Notes: generated from the letters alone by a model not told the origin. DNA of 64,000 nt from Oligoflexia bacterium (GCA_028277945.1 JANQFH010000056.1:281093-345092); one strand, 5' to 3'; shown: positions 25,630-35,309, counted from the first letter of the stretch. A program made the numbers and translations.

Positions 25630-28092
25630 CTATAGCTCTTGCTGCACGTGATCGACGACATACGCCTCGATCACGTCGTCTACTTTAATATCGTTATAAT
25701 TTTCAATGCTCAAGCCACACTCAAGGCCACTTTTGACCTCTTTGGCATCGTCCTTAAACCGTTTTAGACTGGCAAGCTGGCCTTCGTAAATGACGACGTT
25801 ATCACGTAGCAACCGCACCTTACTATCACGTGTGATCTTGCCGTCCGTCACCTCGCCACCGCCTATAGTGCCCACCTTACTAATGTTAAACACCTGTTTG
25901 ATAGCCACATGGCCGGTCACGGTCTCTACCGCCTTGGTACCAAGCAAGCCAACGAGTGCCTTTTTGACATCCTCAACAACATCGTAGATCACCGAATAGA
26001 AACGGATCTCGACGTTTTCCTTCTCTGCAAGCTGCTGCACTGTTGCGTCTGGACGAATGTTAAAACCGATGACCAAGGCCTGCGACGCTGTGGCAAGCAT
26101 GATATCGCCCTCTGAAATACCGCCAACGCCACTGTGAACAATGCTAATGTTAACCCGCTCATCACGAATCTTGTTGAGCGCTTCGGCAATGGCCTCGACC
26201 GAACCCATGACATCTCCTTTGATAATCACGTTCAGGCCTTTTACTTCGCCCTTTTCAATCTGGCCGTAGAGATCATCCAGACTTACCTTGCCACTGCCCT
26301 CCGTGGCTACCTGACGCTGCCGCTGCTGTCTGGCCTCGACAATCTGCTTTGCCTTCTTCTCATCGGTCAGTACGTGCAGTATGTCACCTACATCGACAAC
26401 ACCGGAAAGCCCTACGACCTCCACAGGTGTTGATGGCGTAGCTTCTCGTATTCTCTCACCACGATCGTTGATAAGCGAACGGATCTTACCGCTCTGGGAA
26501 CCACAGACAACAACATCGCCGACCCGTAGGGTCCCCTCTTGTACCAACACCGTTGCTACGGCACCACGACCGCGATCGAGTTTAGACTCTATGATAGCTC
26601 CTTTGGCGGCACACTTGCGATTGGCGCGCAACTCCATGACTTCGCTCTGCAGAATAAGCATATCAAGCAACTCATCAATACCCTGTCCAGTTTTCGCTGA
26701 TACTTCGACATAAATGGTATCGCCACCCCACGCCTCAGAAACCAACTCAAATTCCGTTAATTCTTGCTTGATACGCTCGGAATTCGCTTCTGGTTTATCG
26801 ATTTTATTGATTGCGACAATAATCGGCACTTTTGCCGCCCGACTGTGATTGATCGACTCTTTGGTCTGTGGCATGACCCCATCATCTGCAGCCACCACCA
26901 AAACTACGATATCCGTGACGCTTGTGCCTCGGGCACGCATCGCCGTGAAGGCTTCATGACCCGGCGTATCGAGAAAAACAATATGGCCTTTTTTGTGGCG
27001 TACATCGTAAGCACCAATGTGTTGGGTAATACCACCGGATTCGGCATCACTGACGTTGGTCTTACGAATGCTGTCGAGTAGCGAGGTCTTACCATGATCA
27101 ACATGCCCCATAACCGTCACTACCGGTGGCCTGGCTTCGAGTTCACCAGCCTCTTGCGAGCGTTCCTCAACCAACATCTCTTCGGCATCAACAGCAACGT
27201 TGTCTATCTCATAGTTGAAGTCGCTAGCGAGAATGGCTGCGGTATCAGCATCGATACTCTGATTAATCGTAACCATCAGCCCCATACCCATTGCCTTGCT
27301 GATGATTTCATTGACTTTGACTCCCATGCGCTTGGCAAGATCGCCGATGGAAATGGAATCGCTAATCTTGATAACCCGCTTGCTCGCTTTGGGGGTGGTG
27401 ATTTCGGTTTTCTTACCCTTCTTGGTGGCAACCTTTTTTCTGCCAAACTGCTTTGGTCGGCCTGTCTGACGAATTTCAATGACTTCTCGACGACCAACAG
27501 GCTTGGCCGCCGTGCCTGTCTCTTGTACGGGCCCCTGTACCTTTTCCTGCTCTAATGCCGCCTTAGCAATTTCCTCTGGAGAACGCAGCTCCCGTTGTTC
27601 TCGTGGAGTTTCAAAAACAGGTGCTTCGCGCACCTCGGGAGCAGCCACGGGATCCTGCTCCACCACGGTCAACGCCTGAAAAGCCTTTTTACGTTTCTTG
27701 TCATCCGTTGTCGCCTGTTTGGCAGCCGCCTCCATCTCCGCAGCCGTTACCTTCGCTGGCTCTGGCTGCTTCACTTCAGACAAACTGGCTGCTGCAGCCG
27801 CCTCGGCTGGACTGTCTCCACTTGCCTGCGTGGTCGTTGGCTCAACGGTTGTTTCTTGAGGTACATGGATACGCCGCCGGCGAATGACTTTGGAGGCGAC
27901 ACGGCTCTCCTCAATCTTGAACTGAGTTCCTTTGGCATACATCCAGTCACGGATACGACTAGCCTGCTCCTCATCAATGAGACTCATAGGTCCTTTGATG
28001 TCAAAATCGAACTCTTCTTTGGCCTGAGATACTAGGTCGGCGTAGATCACACCAAGCTCTGTAGCCAAATCTTTTATGCGAACCTTCGTCAT
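25630..28092 (-). CDS. infB: Translation initiation factor IF-2
   Basis: An 820-residue GTPase that places initiator tRNA on the 30S subunit. The N-terminal IF2N motif is [20 protein letters not shown]; a long low-complexity A/E/K/Q-rich linker follows, then a second IF2N ([21 protein letters not shown]). G1 is [16 protein letters not shown]3 [10 protein letters not shown], and G4 INKIDKP. Domains II-IV follow to the end. Length is normal for a proteobacterial form. It starts 19 bp after the nusA stop. Confidence 0.98.
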   Translation of the reverse strand: MTKVRIKDLATELGVIYADLVSQAKEEFDFDIKGPMSLIDEEQASRIRDWMYAKGTQFKIEESRVASKVIRRRRIHVPQETTVEPTTTQASGDSPAEAAAAASLSEVKQPEPAKVTAAEMEAAAKQATTDDKKRKKAFQALTVVEQDPVAAPEVREAPVFETPREQRELRSPEEIAKAALEQEKVQGPVQETGTAAKPVGRREVIEIRQTGRPKQFGRKKVATKKGKKTEITTPKASKRVIKISDSISIGDLAKRMGVKVNEIISKAMGMGLMVTINQSIDADTAAILASDFNYEIDNVAVDAEEMLVEERSQEAGELEARPPVVTVMGHVDHGKTSLLDSIRKTNVSDAESGGITQHIGAYDVRHKKGHIVFLDTPGHEAFTAMRARGTSVTDIVVLVVAADDGVMPQTKESINHSRAAKVPIIVAINKIDKPEANSERIKQELTEFELVSEAWGGDTIYVEVSAKTGQGIDELLDMLILQSEVMELRANRKCAAKGAIIESKLDRGRGAVATVLVQEGTLRVGDVVVCGSQSGKIRSLINDRGERIREATPSTPVEVVGLSGVVDVGDILHVLTDEKKAKQIVEARQQRQRQVATEGSGKVSLDDLYGQIEKGEVKGLNVIIKGDVMGSVEAIAEALNKIRDERVNISIVHSGVGGISEGDIMLATASQALVIGFNIRPDATVQQLAEKENVEIRFYSVIYDVVEDVKKALVGLLGTKAVETVTGHVAIKQVFNISKVGTIGGGEVTDGKITRDSKVRLLRDNVVIYEGQLASLKRFKDDAKEVKSGLECGLSIENYNDIKVDDVIEAYVVDHVQQEL

Positions 28093-28110
28093 CTGTTTTA
28101 ATACTCTTGT

Positions 28111-29616
28111 TTATTTTTCAGAGGCTTCCTCGGTTTGTGGTTGCACCTCAGCTGCACTCTCCACCTTTGCTGTGGGTGTTGCTGTGTCGTCGGCCTGAGC
28201 TACAACATCGTCACCCGCGTTAGCGGCAACGGATACCTCTTCTTGTGGACTGTCTGCTTGTGGAGTAGCCTCTTGTAGAGCGGCCTCCTCCGCTTGTGCC
28301 GCAGCCTCGGCTTCAGCCGCTGCAGCGGCCGCCGCTGCCTCTTGCGCATCCTGTTCCAGATCCTCAGCTTCCTTACCGCTATCGACATACTCCTTTGCCG
28401 CAGCAACAAGCTCTGTCACCCTTGCCAGATCCAGGCCGGCAACCATCGCCAAATTCTCCGGCTCTGCCGCCACCAGATCGGAAGCTGTAGCGATGTTCTG
28501 GCGGTAGAGGAGATCGGAGTAGTGATCGCTCATGCCCGGAATACGCATGAGTCGCTTCTTCGCCAGCTGTGCCGCCTCTTTCATCTTGGTTTCGCTGATG
28601 ATGTCGATTTTCCAACCGGTCAATTTAGCCGCAAGACGAACATTCTGCCCTTTCTTACCGATGGCTAATGAGAGTTGATCGTCCGCAACAATGAGTTCCA
28701 TCGAACGGTTGGCCTCATCCAAAATGACTCGAGACACTTCGGCTGGGGAGATCGCCGCACAGATAAACTTGGCCGGGTCGGAGTAGTAAGGCACGATGTC
28801 AATCTTTTCACCGCGCAGCTCTTGCACAACGGCCTGCACTCTCGCTCCCTTCATACCCACACAAGCCCCCACGGGATCGACGTCCATGTCTTTTGAGCTT
28901 ACGGCAATCTTTGAGCGTCCGCCCGGTTCTCTAGCAGCACTCTGAATCGAGACGATACCCTCGTAGATCTCTGGGACCTCCATCTGAAAGAGCTTGATCA
29001 ACAGCCCGGTATCTGTTCGTGACAGGACAATCTGCGGCCTGCGAGAGGTCCGCTGGACATCGATAACGTAAGCCTGAATGCGGTCACCGGGACGGAAGTG
29101 CTCTTTAGCAACCTGTTCGGAGACAGGCAGAATGGCGTCGGTCTTACCTAAGTCAACAATAATGTCTTTGCGTTCAAAGCGACGAACCAGGCCTGCGACC
29201 AACTCTCCCTTACGGTTTATATACTCGTTGTATACAATGTCCTTCTCGGCATCACGCACCTTCTGAATAATCACCTGCTTGGCCGCTTGCGCAGCAATCC
29301 TGCCCAGTTCGGTGGCGTCAAGTTTCAGACCAATGCTATCGCCGATCTCTACCTCCGGATCGTTTTTACGCGCTTCCTTGAGTAGGACCTCAAGAATTGG
29401 GTCTTTTACCGCGTCAACAACTGTCTTGAACTCAAAGAGCTCAATTTCGCCGTTGTCGACATTAAAGTGTGCTTCAATATCGCGATCGCTGCCGTAAATT
29501 CTCCTTGCTGCCGTAAGCAGAGCAGACTCAAGAGCCTCAACAAGGATTTCCTTCTTGATACCCTTGTCACGACCAACGAGTTCGATCTCCCGTGCTAAGT
29601 TCTTGAACATGGCCAC
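28111..29616 (-). CDS. nusA: Transcription termination/antitermination factor NusA
   Basis: A 501-residue RNA-polymerase elongation factor. The N-terminal RNAP-binding domain is MFKNLAREIELVGRDKGIKKE-like; S1 covers KGELVAGLVRRFERKDIIVDLG; two KH domains include GACVGMKGARVQAVVQELRGEKIDIV and AIGKKGQNVRLAAKLTGWKIDI. A helix-hairpin-helix repeat and an unusually A/E/Q-rich acidic tail of about 95 residues follow. GTG 29616 fits GGAG 7 nt upstream; ATG 29610 and GTG 29622 are alternatives. rimP, usually just upstream, is absent. Confidence 0.97.
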   Translation of the reverse strand: MAMFKNLAREIELVGRDKGIKKEILVEALESALLTAARRIYGSDRDIEAHFNVDNGEIELFEFKTVVDAVKDPILEVLLKEARKNDPEVEIGDSIGLKLDATELGRIAAQAAKQVIIQKVRDAEKDIVYNEYINRKGELVAGLVRRFERKDIIVDLGKTDAILPVSEQVAKEHFRPGDRIQAYVIDVQRTSRRPQIVLSRTDTGLLIKLFQMEVPEIYEGIVSIQSAAREPGGRSKIAVSSKDMDVDPVGACVGMKGARVQAVVQELRGEKIDIVPYYSDPAKFICAAISPAEVSRVILDEANRSMELIVADDQLSLAIGKKGQNVRLAAKLTGWKIDIISETKMKEAAQLAKKRLMRIPGMSDHYSDLLYRQNIATASDLVAAEPENLAMVAGLDLARVTELVAAAKEYVDSGKEAEDLEQDAQEAAAAAAAAEAEAAAQAEEAALQEATPQADSPQEEVSVAANAGDDVVAQADDTATPTAKVESAAEVQPQTEEASEK

Positions 29617-29652
29617 GGTCACTCTCCTCTTTGACGCTCAGCGCTAGCCAAC

Positions 29653-29674
29653 AAAAAAGCGGGCAAGAGCCCAC
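29653..29674 (-). terminator. Intrinsic-terminator-like hairpin in nusA leader
   Basis: On the minus strand AGTGGGC pairs with GCCCGCT across a TCTT loop, followed by six T, the form of a Rho-independent terminator. It lies about 37 nt before the nusA start and just downstream of the candidate promoter at 29685-29714. With that promoter the hairpin begins within a few bases of the transcript start, too early to terminate, so either transcription starts farther upstream or the hairpin serves as a 5' stabiliser. Confidence 0.65.
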
Positions 29675-29684
29675 TTCGGAGCGT

Positions 29685-29714
29685 ACCCTAGCATAAACCG
29701 CGCTTCTAAGACAA
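29685..29714 (-). promoter_or_regulatory. Candidate sigma-70 promoter for nusA-infB-rbfA-truB
   Basis: TTGTCT (29709-29714) and TAGGGT (29685-29690) are separated by 18 bp, with an extended-10 TG one base before TAGGGT. Predicted start is near 29678. Opposite strand is the miaB leader. Confidence 0.45.
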
Positions 29715-29768
29715 CCCCCTTGCCAGCCGCTTGACGATCCCCATACGAATGCATAGGTTCAAAGGAGC

Positions 29769-31190
29769 ATGGATGCCCTAACCACGAGAAAAAAGGTTTG
29801 GATTCAAACCTTTGGCTGCCAACTCAACGAAAACGACAGCGACAAGATCTACCGTGTACTTGGTAGGTTGGACTATAGCGCAACTCGAGATCCTGCTGAG
29901 GCAGACCTCATTGTCCTCAACACCTGTTCGATTCGAGAAAAGGCGGAGCAAAAGGTTTTCAGTCTTCTCGGTCGGTTGAAAGTTCACAAGCAGCAACGAC
30001 CTCAGACGTTGATCGCTGTAGCAGGCTGTATGGCGCAGTTGCTGGGGGAGTCAATCCGCAGACGCGCCCCTTATGTGGATCTGGTCTTTGGCACCTACAC
30101 CATCCACAAACTCCCGGAGATGCTGCGTGAGATAGAGAACAGTCGAGACTCTGCAGGGTCCGGTGTGGTTGCCGCTGCAGAGCTTAACCAAGCAGACTTT
30201 GACTTTTTACCGCTGCAACCCGAAGATCTACTCCATCCAGGACGGTCGCGGAACCTGGTAGTAGAGAATGTCACCGTACAAAACGGCTGCAACAAAAACT
30301 GTTCCTACTGTATTGTGCCGAAAGTACGCGGACGGGAAATAAGTCGCGATCGCCAGGAGATTCTTGCAGAGATCCGCCTTCTAGTGAGCCGTGGCGTCAG
30401 GGAGGTAACACTGCTAGGACAGACGGTTAACTCCTACGGACGAAAAACTGAATACGATTTTGCCGACCTACTAGAGGATGTAAATGCAATCAAAGGATTG
30501 CAGAGAATTCGTTTTACAACTTCGCATCCCAGAGACCTCAACGAAAAACTGATGCTGGCAATGGCCAACTGTGATAAAGTCTGTGAGCACCTTCATTTAC
30601 CATTACAATCTGGTTCTGATACAGTCCTTAAGAAGATGTACCGCGGTCATACTTTTAACGACTACTTGCAAAAAATCCGCCGCCTGCGCGAGCTCGTACC
30701 GGGAATCAGCGTTTCAACTGATATTATTGTTGCTTTTCCCAATGAGAGCGATCAAGACTTCGCGGAAACGCTCGAAGCATTGCGCAGAGTGCGCTTTGAC
30801 AGTATCTTCTCTTTTATCTACTCACCAAGACCGTACACTCGCGCTGCTACCTGGAGTGGACAGATCGCCAACACCGTTGCCAAACAGCGCCTGTATCAGC
30901 TACAGGAGCTGCAGGCAGCTATAACACGCGACTACCTGCACAAGGACTTAAATAAAATCGTTGAAGTGCTGGTAGAAACCAGCAACAAGAGCCCTGCGGG
31001 TCTTCCGACAATCAAGCACGGCCGCTGTTTAACCGGTCGCACCAGAAACAACCGCATTGTCCATTTTGATGGCTGCGAGTCGCTGATCGGTTCCCTGGTG
31101 AACCTGCGCATTGACCGTGTGCTTGCACACTCCATGCAAGGACAACCCGTTAATCAGGAAGGTCATAAAAGGAGACAGTATGTTCATTGA
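29769..31190 (+). CDS. miaB: tRNA-2-methylthio-N6-dimethylallyladenosine synthase
   Basis: A 473-residue radical SAM methylthiotransferase that modifies A37 of tRNAs reading UNN codons. The N-terminal UPF0004 domain supplies three cysteines (IQTFGCQLNENDSDK, VLNTCSIREKAEQK, VAGCMAQLLG), and the radical SAM motif is NGCNKNCSYCIVPKVRGRE. The TRAM-like C-terminus contains GRTRNNRIVHFDG. AAAGGAG lies 2-3 nt before ATG 29769. It overlaps the next gene by 11 nt, which, with two further overlaps, makes a four-gene unit. Confidence 0.97.
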   Translation: MDALTTRKKVWIQTFGCQLNENDSDKIYRVLGRLDYSATRDPAEADLIVLNTCSIREKAEQKVFSLLGRLKVHKQQRPQTLIAVAGCMAQLLGESIRRRAPYVDLVFGTYTIHKLPEMLREIENSRDSAGSGVVAAAELNQADFDFLPLQPEDLLHPGRSRNLVVENVTVQNGCNKNCSYCIVPKVRGREISRDRQEILAEIRLLVSRGVREVTLLGQTVNSYGRKTEYDFADLLEDVNAIKGLQRIRFTTSHPRDLNEKLMLAMANCDKVCEHLHLPLQSGSDTVLKKMYRGHTFNDYLQKIRRLRELVPGISVSTDIIVAFPNESDQDFAETLEALRRVRFDSIFSFIYSPRPYTRAATWSGQIANTVAKQRLYQLQELQAAITRDYLHKDLNKIVEVLVETSNKSPAGLPTIKHGRCLTGRTRNNRIVHFDGCESLIGSLVNLRIDRVLAHSMQGQPVNQEGHKRRQYVH

Positions 31191-31683
31191 AATGACCATT
31201 GGCGGTCTAACCATTGATCCAGTAACCAACATGCCGTTTCTGCTTCTTAAAGATAAAACCGAGCAAAGGCAACTCCCTATCTGGATTGGGTTGTTTGAGG
31301 CAAGCGCCATTGCTACAGAGCTGGAGAACATCAAACTCGCTCGCCCCATGACTCATGATCTCATCTGTCTCATCGTAGACGGACTCAAAGCCAAACTACA
31401 GCGCGTTGAAATTCACGATCTGCGTGACAATACCTTCTATGCCAGGCTTATTCTCGAAAAGGGGAGTTCGCAGATCAAAGTGGATGCACGACCAAGCGAT
31501 GCCATTGCAGTGGCCATACGTCTTAAGGTGCCCATTCTTGTGGCCGAGGCTGTTCTCAAGCAGTCTAAAGATGTAGACCTAGCCAGCAAGAAATTCGCAG
31601 ACAAAGATAAAGTCAGCAAAGAAAAGTGGAAAGAAATTCTTGAGAACCTCTCACCAGAGGACTTTGGCAAGTATAAAATGTAA
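31180..31683 (+). CDS. Bifunctional nuclease family protein (DUF151)
   Basis: A 167-residue protein: FIEMTIGGLTIDPVTNMPFLLLKD, LPIWIGLFEASAIATEL, THDLICLIVDGLKAKLQRVEI and DARPSDAIAVAIRLKVPI match the DUF151/BFN core. Plant homologues were described as nucleases acting on RNA and DNA; bacterial function is unproven. A 45-residue charged helical tail follows. ATG 31180 has AAAGGAG 6 nt upstream. It sits directly after miaB, a common deltaproteobacterial order, and shares the TAATG junction with the next gene. Confidence 0.93.
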   Translation: MFIEMTIGGLTIDPVTNMPFLLLKDKTEQRQLPIWIGLFEASAIATELENIKLARPMTHDLICLIVDGLKAKLQRVEIHDLRDNTFYARLILEKGSSQIKVDARPSDAIAVAIRLKVPILVAEAVLKQSKDVDLASKKFADKDKVSKEKWKEILENLSPEDFGKYKM

Positions 31684-32114
31684 TGGGCAAGATAAAGGTT
31701 CTGCAAAATTGCCGACCGTTTCAACAGCTCTCTCCAACTGAACTGGCCGTGTTATCCACAGTTATTGATTTTGTTCGTCTGGAAAAGGGCGCGACTCTGT
31801 TCGATGAAGGCCATGCGGGTGACTCTATGTACATTGTCACTTCAGGCGAAATTGGTATCTCTAGTGAAAACTTGCAGCTTGACGACGCATCTCTAAAGTT
31901 AGTCAAGGGAGAGACCTTAGGCGAGGTCGGGCTCTTAGGTGAAAACCCCCACTTTACTTCAGCAACGGTACTCTCTGCTACTGCGGAGCTTGTCTGTCTC
32001 AAACGGGAGTCTATGCAACTCCTACTTGAAACACGGCCGCAGATCGGCTTCAAAGTGCTCTCTGCAATCAGCAGTAGTCTGGCAGAGAAAGTGCGCCGTG
32101 CCCTACCGGCATGA
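31683..32114 (+). CDS. Cyclic-nucleotide-binding-domain protein
   Basis: A 143-residue stand-alone cNMP-binding fold: CRPFQQLSPTELAVLSTVIDF, GATLFDEGHAGDSMYIVTSG, and GETLGEVGLLGENPHFTSATV at the phosphate-binding cassette. The cassette lacks the arginine that grips the cyclic phosphate, so ligand binding is doubtful. No DNA-binding domain follows. It overlaps the preceding stop by one base (TAATG) and the rhomboid by 4 nt (ATGA). Confidence 0.88.
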   Translation: MGKIKVLQNCRPFQQLSPTELAVLSTVIDFVRLEKGATLFDEGHAGDSMYIVTSGEIGISSENLQLDDASLKLVKGETLGEVGLLGENPHFTSATVLSATAELVCLKRESMQLLLETRPQIGFKVLSAISSSLAEKVRRALPA

Positions 32115-32806
32115 TCCCACTGCGCGACAACATCCCTACACGTCGGTTCCCGATAGTCACACTGTGTATTATGGCCATCACAACCCTAGTCTTTTTTTAC
32201 GAACTCAGCCTCGGCAGCTCAGTACGGCAACTCTTCTTCAACGCTGGCATCGTGCCAAAAAATTTCACCTTATTGGCGAGCCACCCACAGCTATCCCTGT
32301 CTATTTTACCAACGCTGTTCACTTACATGTTCCTACATGGAGGTTGGTGGCACATCATCTCCAATATGTGGATTCTCTGGATTTTTGGTGACAACATTGA
32401 AGATCGCCTTGGGCGCATCCGTTTTCTTGTCTTTTATGTGGCCATGGGTGTTATTGCCGGTCTTGCCCATCTCCTCACCAATCCTCAGTCAACCGTACCC
32501 ACGGTGGGCGCAAGTGGTGCCATAGCCGGAGTGATGGGCGCCTATTTTATCCTCTACCCCGGAGCGCGGGTATTAACCTTGGTGCCGATTTTCATTTTTA
32601 TTCAATTGATCGAACTGCCGGCCTTTATCTTTTTAGGGCTCTGGTTTTTAGGGCAGTTTTTTATGGGCGCGCTTGGCTTGGTGGGCGGTTCCCAGGCAGC
32701 CAGTGGTATTGCCTGGTGGGCACACATCGGTGGTTTTGTTGCTGGCTTCTTCCTCATTGGCCGCTTCATCAAGAACGGTCCCCGACCAAGATATCGGCGT
32801 AACTAG
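32111..32806 (+). CDS. Rhomboid-family intramembrane serine protease
   Basis: A 231-residue polytopic protein with six to seven membrane segments. Catalytic serine lies in VGASGAIAGVMGAYF (GxSG) and the partner histidine in IAWWAHIGGFVAGF. The L1/early helix motif HGGWWHIISNMWILWIFGDN is typical of bacterial rhomboids, which cleave membrane-bound substrates. It is the last gene of the miaB group, coupled by ATGA to the cNMP-domain gene. No terminator is obvious before the convergent gene at 32849. Confidence 0.95.
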   Translation: MIPLRDNIPTRRFPIVTLCIMAITTLVFFYELSLGSSVRQLFFNAGIVPKNFTLLASHPQLSLSILPTLFTYMFLHGGWWHIISNMWILWIFGDNIEDRLGRIRFLVFYVAMGVIAGLAHLLTNPQSTVPTVGASGAIAGVMGAYFILYPGARVLTLVPIFIFIQLIELPAFIFLGLWFLGQFFMGALGLVGGSQAASGIAWWAHIGGFVAGFFLIGRFIKNGPRPRYRRN

Positions 32807-32848
32807 TGTCGCGTTCCACCACCCCGGCAGGCGTGAGGCGGAGTCAAG

Positions 32849-34300
32849 CTAAAGAACCCTAACTGGATTGAGACAGAGGCAGGAGTCTTGGAATTCTCCC
32901 AAAGTTTGTATTTTGTTTGGGTTTATCCAGTAACCTACGGGTTGCTCGACTAATGGCACGGCATAGACCTGCGCAGTAAACTGTTCATGGAGCTGACGGG
33001 TAAGCTCACGGATTCTCTCCTTGTCGGCGCCAACGATGTCAGCCAATAACTGATTGTACAGAGTATCTGGCTGTTGAAGTTTGCTTACCCAGCCAGTACC
33101 CTCCTTAAAGAGTGAAAACAGCCTCGACGCCGATGCCACACTAGGGCCAAATCCCGCAAAGAAGAGCTCTCCGGTCGCTGCAGGAGGTTTTTTTAAGGGC
33201 AACCCAATCTCTCTTAACCTCTCAATAACCTGCTTAACCCACGCTGATTCTTCGCCGTTTTTTGGACGTCCTAAAGAAGACAATCTTACATCATCTAAAT
33301 CATATGTATTTCCCACTGCCTGCAAAAGCCTTTTAGCTGCTGACAAATCAGATTGGATCGTCGCAGTTGGCCATGTGTCCCAATTAGAGGGGATGATCGT
33401 GGAAGTTGGTTTCGAGCTTTCAAAAAATTTCGTGAACTCTTGTGGGTTCAGCGCCAACTGAATGGCTTTGCGGAAGCGCTGATCTCTAACAATTGCCCGG
33501 CTAAAGTCAAAATAGACACCAATGATACCCCTTGCCGCTGGAAAAAATACCTTCCTGAGCTGCTGCAGATAGGGATTAGCTGGTTCGCCATCCAAGATAT
33601 CTGTATCTTTGGGCGCATCTGGGCCTGTGGTCAAACGCACGGAAGCAACGCTATGCTCTACTCCTAAGCCAACCCTCTGCAACCAGATGCAAGCACCGTT
33701 GTTCTCCACCCTAGCAATTCTGAACACGCCGGCACCAATGGGATGTGTCTTCCAAGAGAGATGCGAGCCTGAGGACTTTGATTCGGCCTGAAGGTCAACG
33801 CCAGGTCGCTTCAACGCCTCGATTGGAAAGATAGAGGAAGAAGGATCTAGAGAGAGATCGGCAAGAAAGTCGTCTCCTGCTTCGACAAGTTGTATATCTA
33901 CTTCTCTATCATTTAGAACACAGATTCCCTCTAGCATTCCGTTTCTATAAACATCGTCCGGTTTAACAGCTTTAGCTCCCTGGATTATGCTCACACCAGA
34001 CCGTTCTGGGGTTGTGAATTTTGAAATAAGGGGAGCTATTAGACTGAACTCAATGTCTTTGGCTGTTACTCTACGACCGTTGTGAAAGCTTAACTCTTGC
34101 CTCAGTTGAAAACGCCAACGACACTTTTGAGCATCATAGTCCCATGCTGCCAGCAGTTCTGGAATCAATGTCCCGTCCGTAGCAGTCCGCGTCAGTCGCC
34201 CTTGCGTGGCGTCTAGCAGTAGATCCCGCTGAAACCCACTGGCTTTGGCTCCAAATAGGGAGACTGCCGCCCCCTGAAAGTGCACGTTGATGTGATGCAT
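32849..34300 (-). CDS. Peptide/oligopeptide-type solute-binding protein (SBP_bac_5), 5'-truncated
   Basis: A 483-residue protein of the dipeptide/nickel ABC-transporter binding family. The LLDATQGRLTRTATDGTLIP and LLAAWDYDAQKCRWRFQLRQ segments are the usual start of the mature protein, and GVYFDFSRAIVRDQRFRKAIQLALN is the family core. It has no signal peptide and lacks the first strand and GGTLR-type start, and an in-frame TAG lies four codons before ATG 34300. The HicAB module is immediately upstream (23 bp). I infer that the 5' end was lost, and the gene may be inactive unless it works in the cytoplasm. Confidence 0.75.
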   Translation of the reverse strand: MHHINVHFQGAAVSLFGAKASGFQRDLLLDATQGRLTRTATDGTLIPELLAAWDYDAQKCRWRFQLRQELSFHNGRRVTAKDIEFSLIAPLISKFTTPERSGVSIIQGAKAVKPDDVYRNGMLEGICVLNDREVDIQLVEAGDDFLADLSLDPSSSIFPIEALKRPGVDLQAESKSSGSHLSWKTHPIGAGVFRIARVENNGACIWLQRVGLGVEHSVASVRLTTGPDAPKDTDILDGEPANPYLQQLRKVFFPAARGIIGVYFDFSRAIVRDQRFRKAIQLALNPQEFTKFFESSKPTSTIIPSNWDTWPTATIQSDLSAAKRLLQAVGNTYDLDDVRLSSLGRPKNGEESAWVKQVIERLREIGLPLKKPPAATGELFFAGFGPSVASASRLFSLFKEGTGWVSKLQQPDTLYNQLLADIVGADKERIRELTRQLHEQFTAQVYAVPLVEQPVGYWINPNKIQTLGEFQDSCLCLNPVRVL

Positions 34301-34323
34301 ATCAATGGCTATCTACTTGTGGG

Positions 34324-34668
34324 TCAAACGGCCTTTTTCAATCTCGATTCGATGTACTTATTGAGACTCATTCCTGAGATCTGTGCTTTGGTCGAAAGAT
34401 CTCGGTGTAATGCAGAATCAATTCGCAATGGAACCTTACCAGAGAACTCCCGCTCAGCAAGAGGTGTTGGAATGGGCAGTTTCCGTGCTTTTAAGCTCTC
34501 AAGGTACCCTGCAATAGCCTCGTAAGCCATTTGAATAGCTTCCTCGATGGACTCTCCGTGGGTCATACAGCCTGGAAGTTCAGGTACTGCAACAACATAA
34601 CAGTTATCTCCTGCACTCCATGTGATTTCCAGTCTATATTTTGGCGCTGTCTTTTTTCCGCGGCCCAT
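34324..34668 (-). CDS. hicB: HicB-family antitoxin
   Basis: A 114-residue antitoxin. The N-terminal RNase-H-like HicB fold includes YRLEITWSAGDNCYVVAVPE, LPGCMTHGESIEEAIQMAYEAI and AGYLESLKARKLPIPTP. The C-terminal 40 residues (GKVPLRIDSALHRDLSTKAQ, SGMSLNKYIESRL) form a ribbon-helix-helix DNA-binding domain, which would autoregulate the operon. It follows hicA after one base. Confidence 0.93.
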   Translation of the reverse strand: MGRGKKTAPKYRLEITWSAGDNCYVVAVPELPGCMTHGESIEEAIQMAYEAIAGYLESLKARKLPIPTPLAEREFSGKVPLRIDSALHRDLSTKAQISGMSLNKYIESRLKKAV

Positions 34669-34669
34669 A

Positions 34670-34897
34670 TCACTTATCCCCTTTAAGCAGTAGCTGCTGC
34701 GCCTGTTTTTTCTGATAGAGTTTTAGTTCCTTTGAATGCACAGCCAGCACAAAAGTCTTTTCACCTTTAATCCAAATCTGATGACTTCCCTTCGTACGGT
34801 TTAGAGACCAACCCTCTTGTCTGAACAAGGTTCTTAGCTCAATGGCAGTGATGCTGCCATTCTTCAGCTTGTCTCTAAGCCTCTTTCTGGCAGCCAC
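34670..34897 (-). CDS. hicA: HicA-family mRNA interferase toxin
   Basis: A 75-residue dsRBD-like toxin. The fold core is LRTLFRQEGWSLNRTKGSHQIWIKG with the catalytic GSH histidine, then FVLAVHSKELKLYQKKQAQQL. It cleaves mRNA when HicB is lost. The GTG at 34897 is chosen because GAAGG lies 8 nt upstream and the predicted transcript starts near 34909; a TTG at 34912 in the same frame would precede that point. Confidence 0.9.
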   Translation of the reverse strand: MAARKRLRDKLKNGSITAIELRTLFRQEGWSLNRTKGSHQIWIKGEKTFVLAVHSKELKLYQKKQAQQLLLKGDK

Positions 34898-34913
34898 CTT
34901 ACCAGCCTTCAAT

Positions 34914-34943
34914 GTATGATATCATAAATGATATCATTGTCAA
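34914..34943 (-). promoter_or_regulatory. hicAB promoter with two overlapping operator palindromes
   Basis: TTGACA (34938-34943) and TATCAT (34916-34921) are 16 bp apart. Two perfect ATGATATCAT palindromes (34916-34925 and 34928-34937), 12 bp apart, cover the spacer and -10. The spacing of one helical turn fits binding of HicB through its ribbon-helix-helix domain. Confidence 0.8.
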
Positions 34944-34999
34944 CTGCAAGTTAGGTTGTCTATGGAATCCCACGAGTTAGAGGGGCGAGCTTGGCAAAC

Positions 35000-35242
35000 C
35001 TACTTTTTGAAGTAGTCGGCGTTGACTTGGATGAAATTTTTCCACTTTTCCGGCACATCCTCTTCCAAAAAGATGGCTTGCACCGGACATTCAGGTTCGC
35101 AGGCTGCGCAGTCGATGCATTCCGCTGGGTCGATATAGAGCATTTCGTCTTCTTCTTTACCGTGAATACAATCAACCGGACAGACGTCTACACAAGACTT
35201 ATCTTTAACACCAATACAGGGTTCGGCAATAACATAGGCCAT
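35000..35242 (-). CDS. Seven-iron ferredoxin
   Basis: An 80-residue electron carrier. The N-terminal cysteines CIGVKDKSCVDVCPVDC fit a 3Fe-4S/4Fe-4S site of the FdxA type, and CIDCAACEPECPV is a 4Fe-4S site. A DPAECIDCAACEPE segment and a short EDVPEKW tail are conserved in this class. It is a single gene between the HicAB region and a PilZ protein, so its redox partner is unknown. Confidence 0.93.
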   Translation of the reverse strand: MAYVIAEPCIGVKDKSCVDVCPVDCIHGKEEDEMLYIDPAECIDCAACEPECPVQAIFLEEDVPEKWKNFIQVNADYFKK

Positions 35243-35309
35243 AAGGGTCTGGCTCCTTTCACGTAATCCAAGCTATAGCACCAAACCTTATTTCGGTAAA
35301 GAGTGAGCC

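Noticed and set aside
27600-28450. Long antisense frames over infB and nusA low-complexity regions
   Set aside because: They mirror A/E-rich coding on the other strand and have no independent support.
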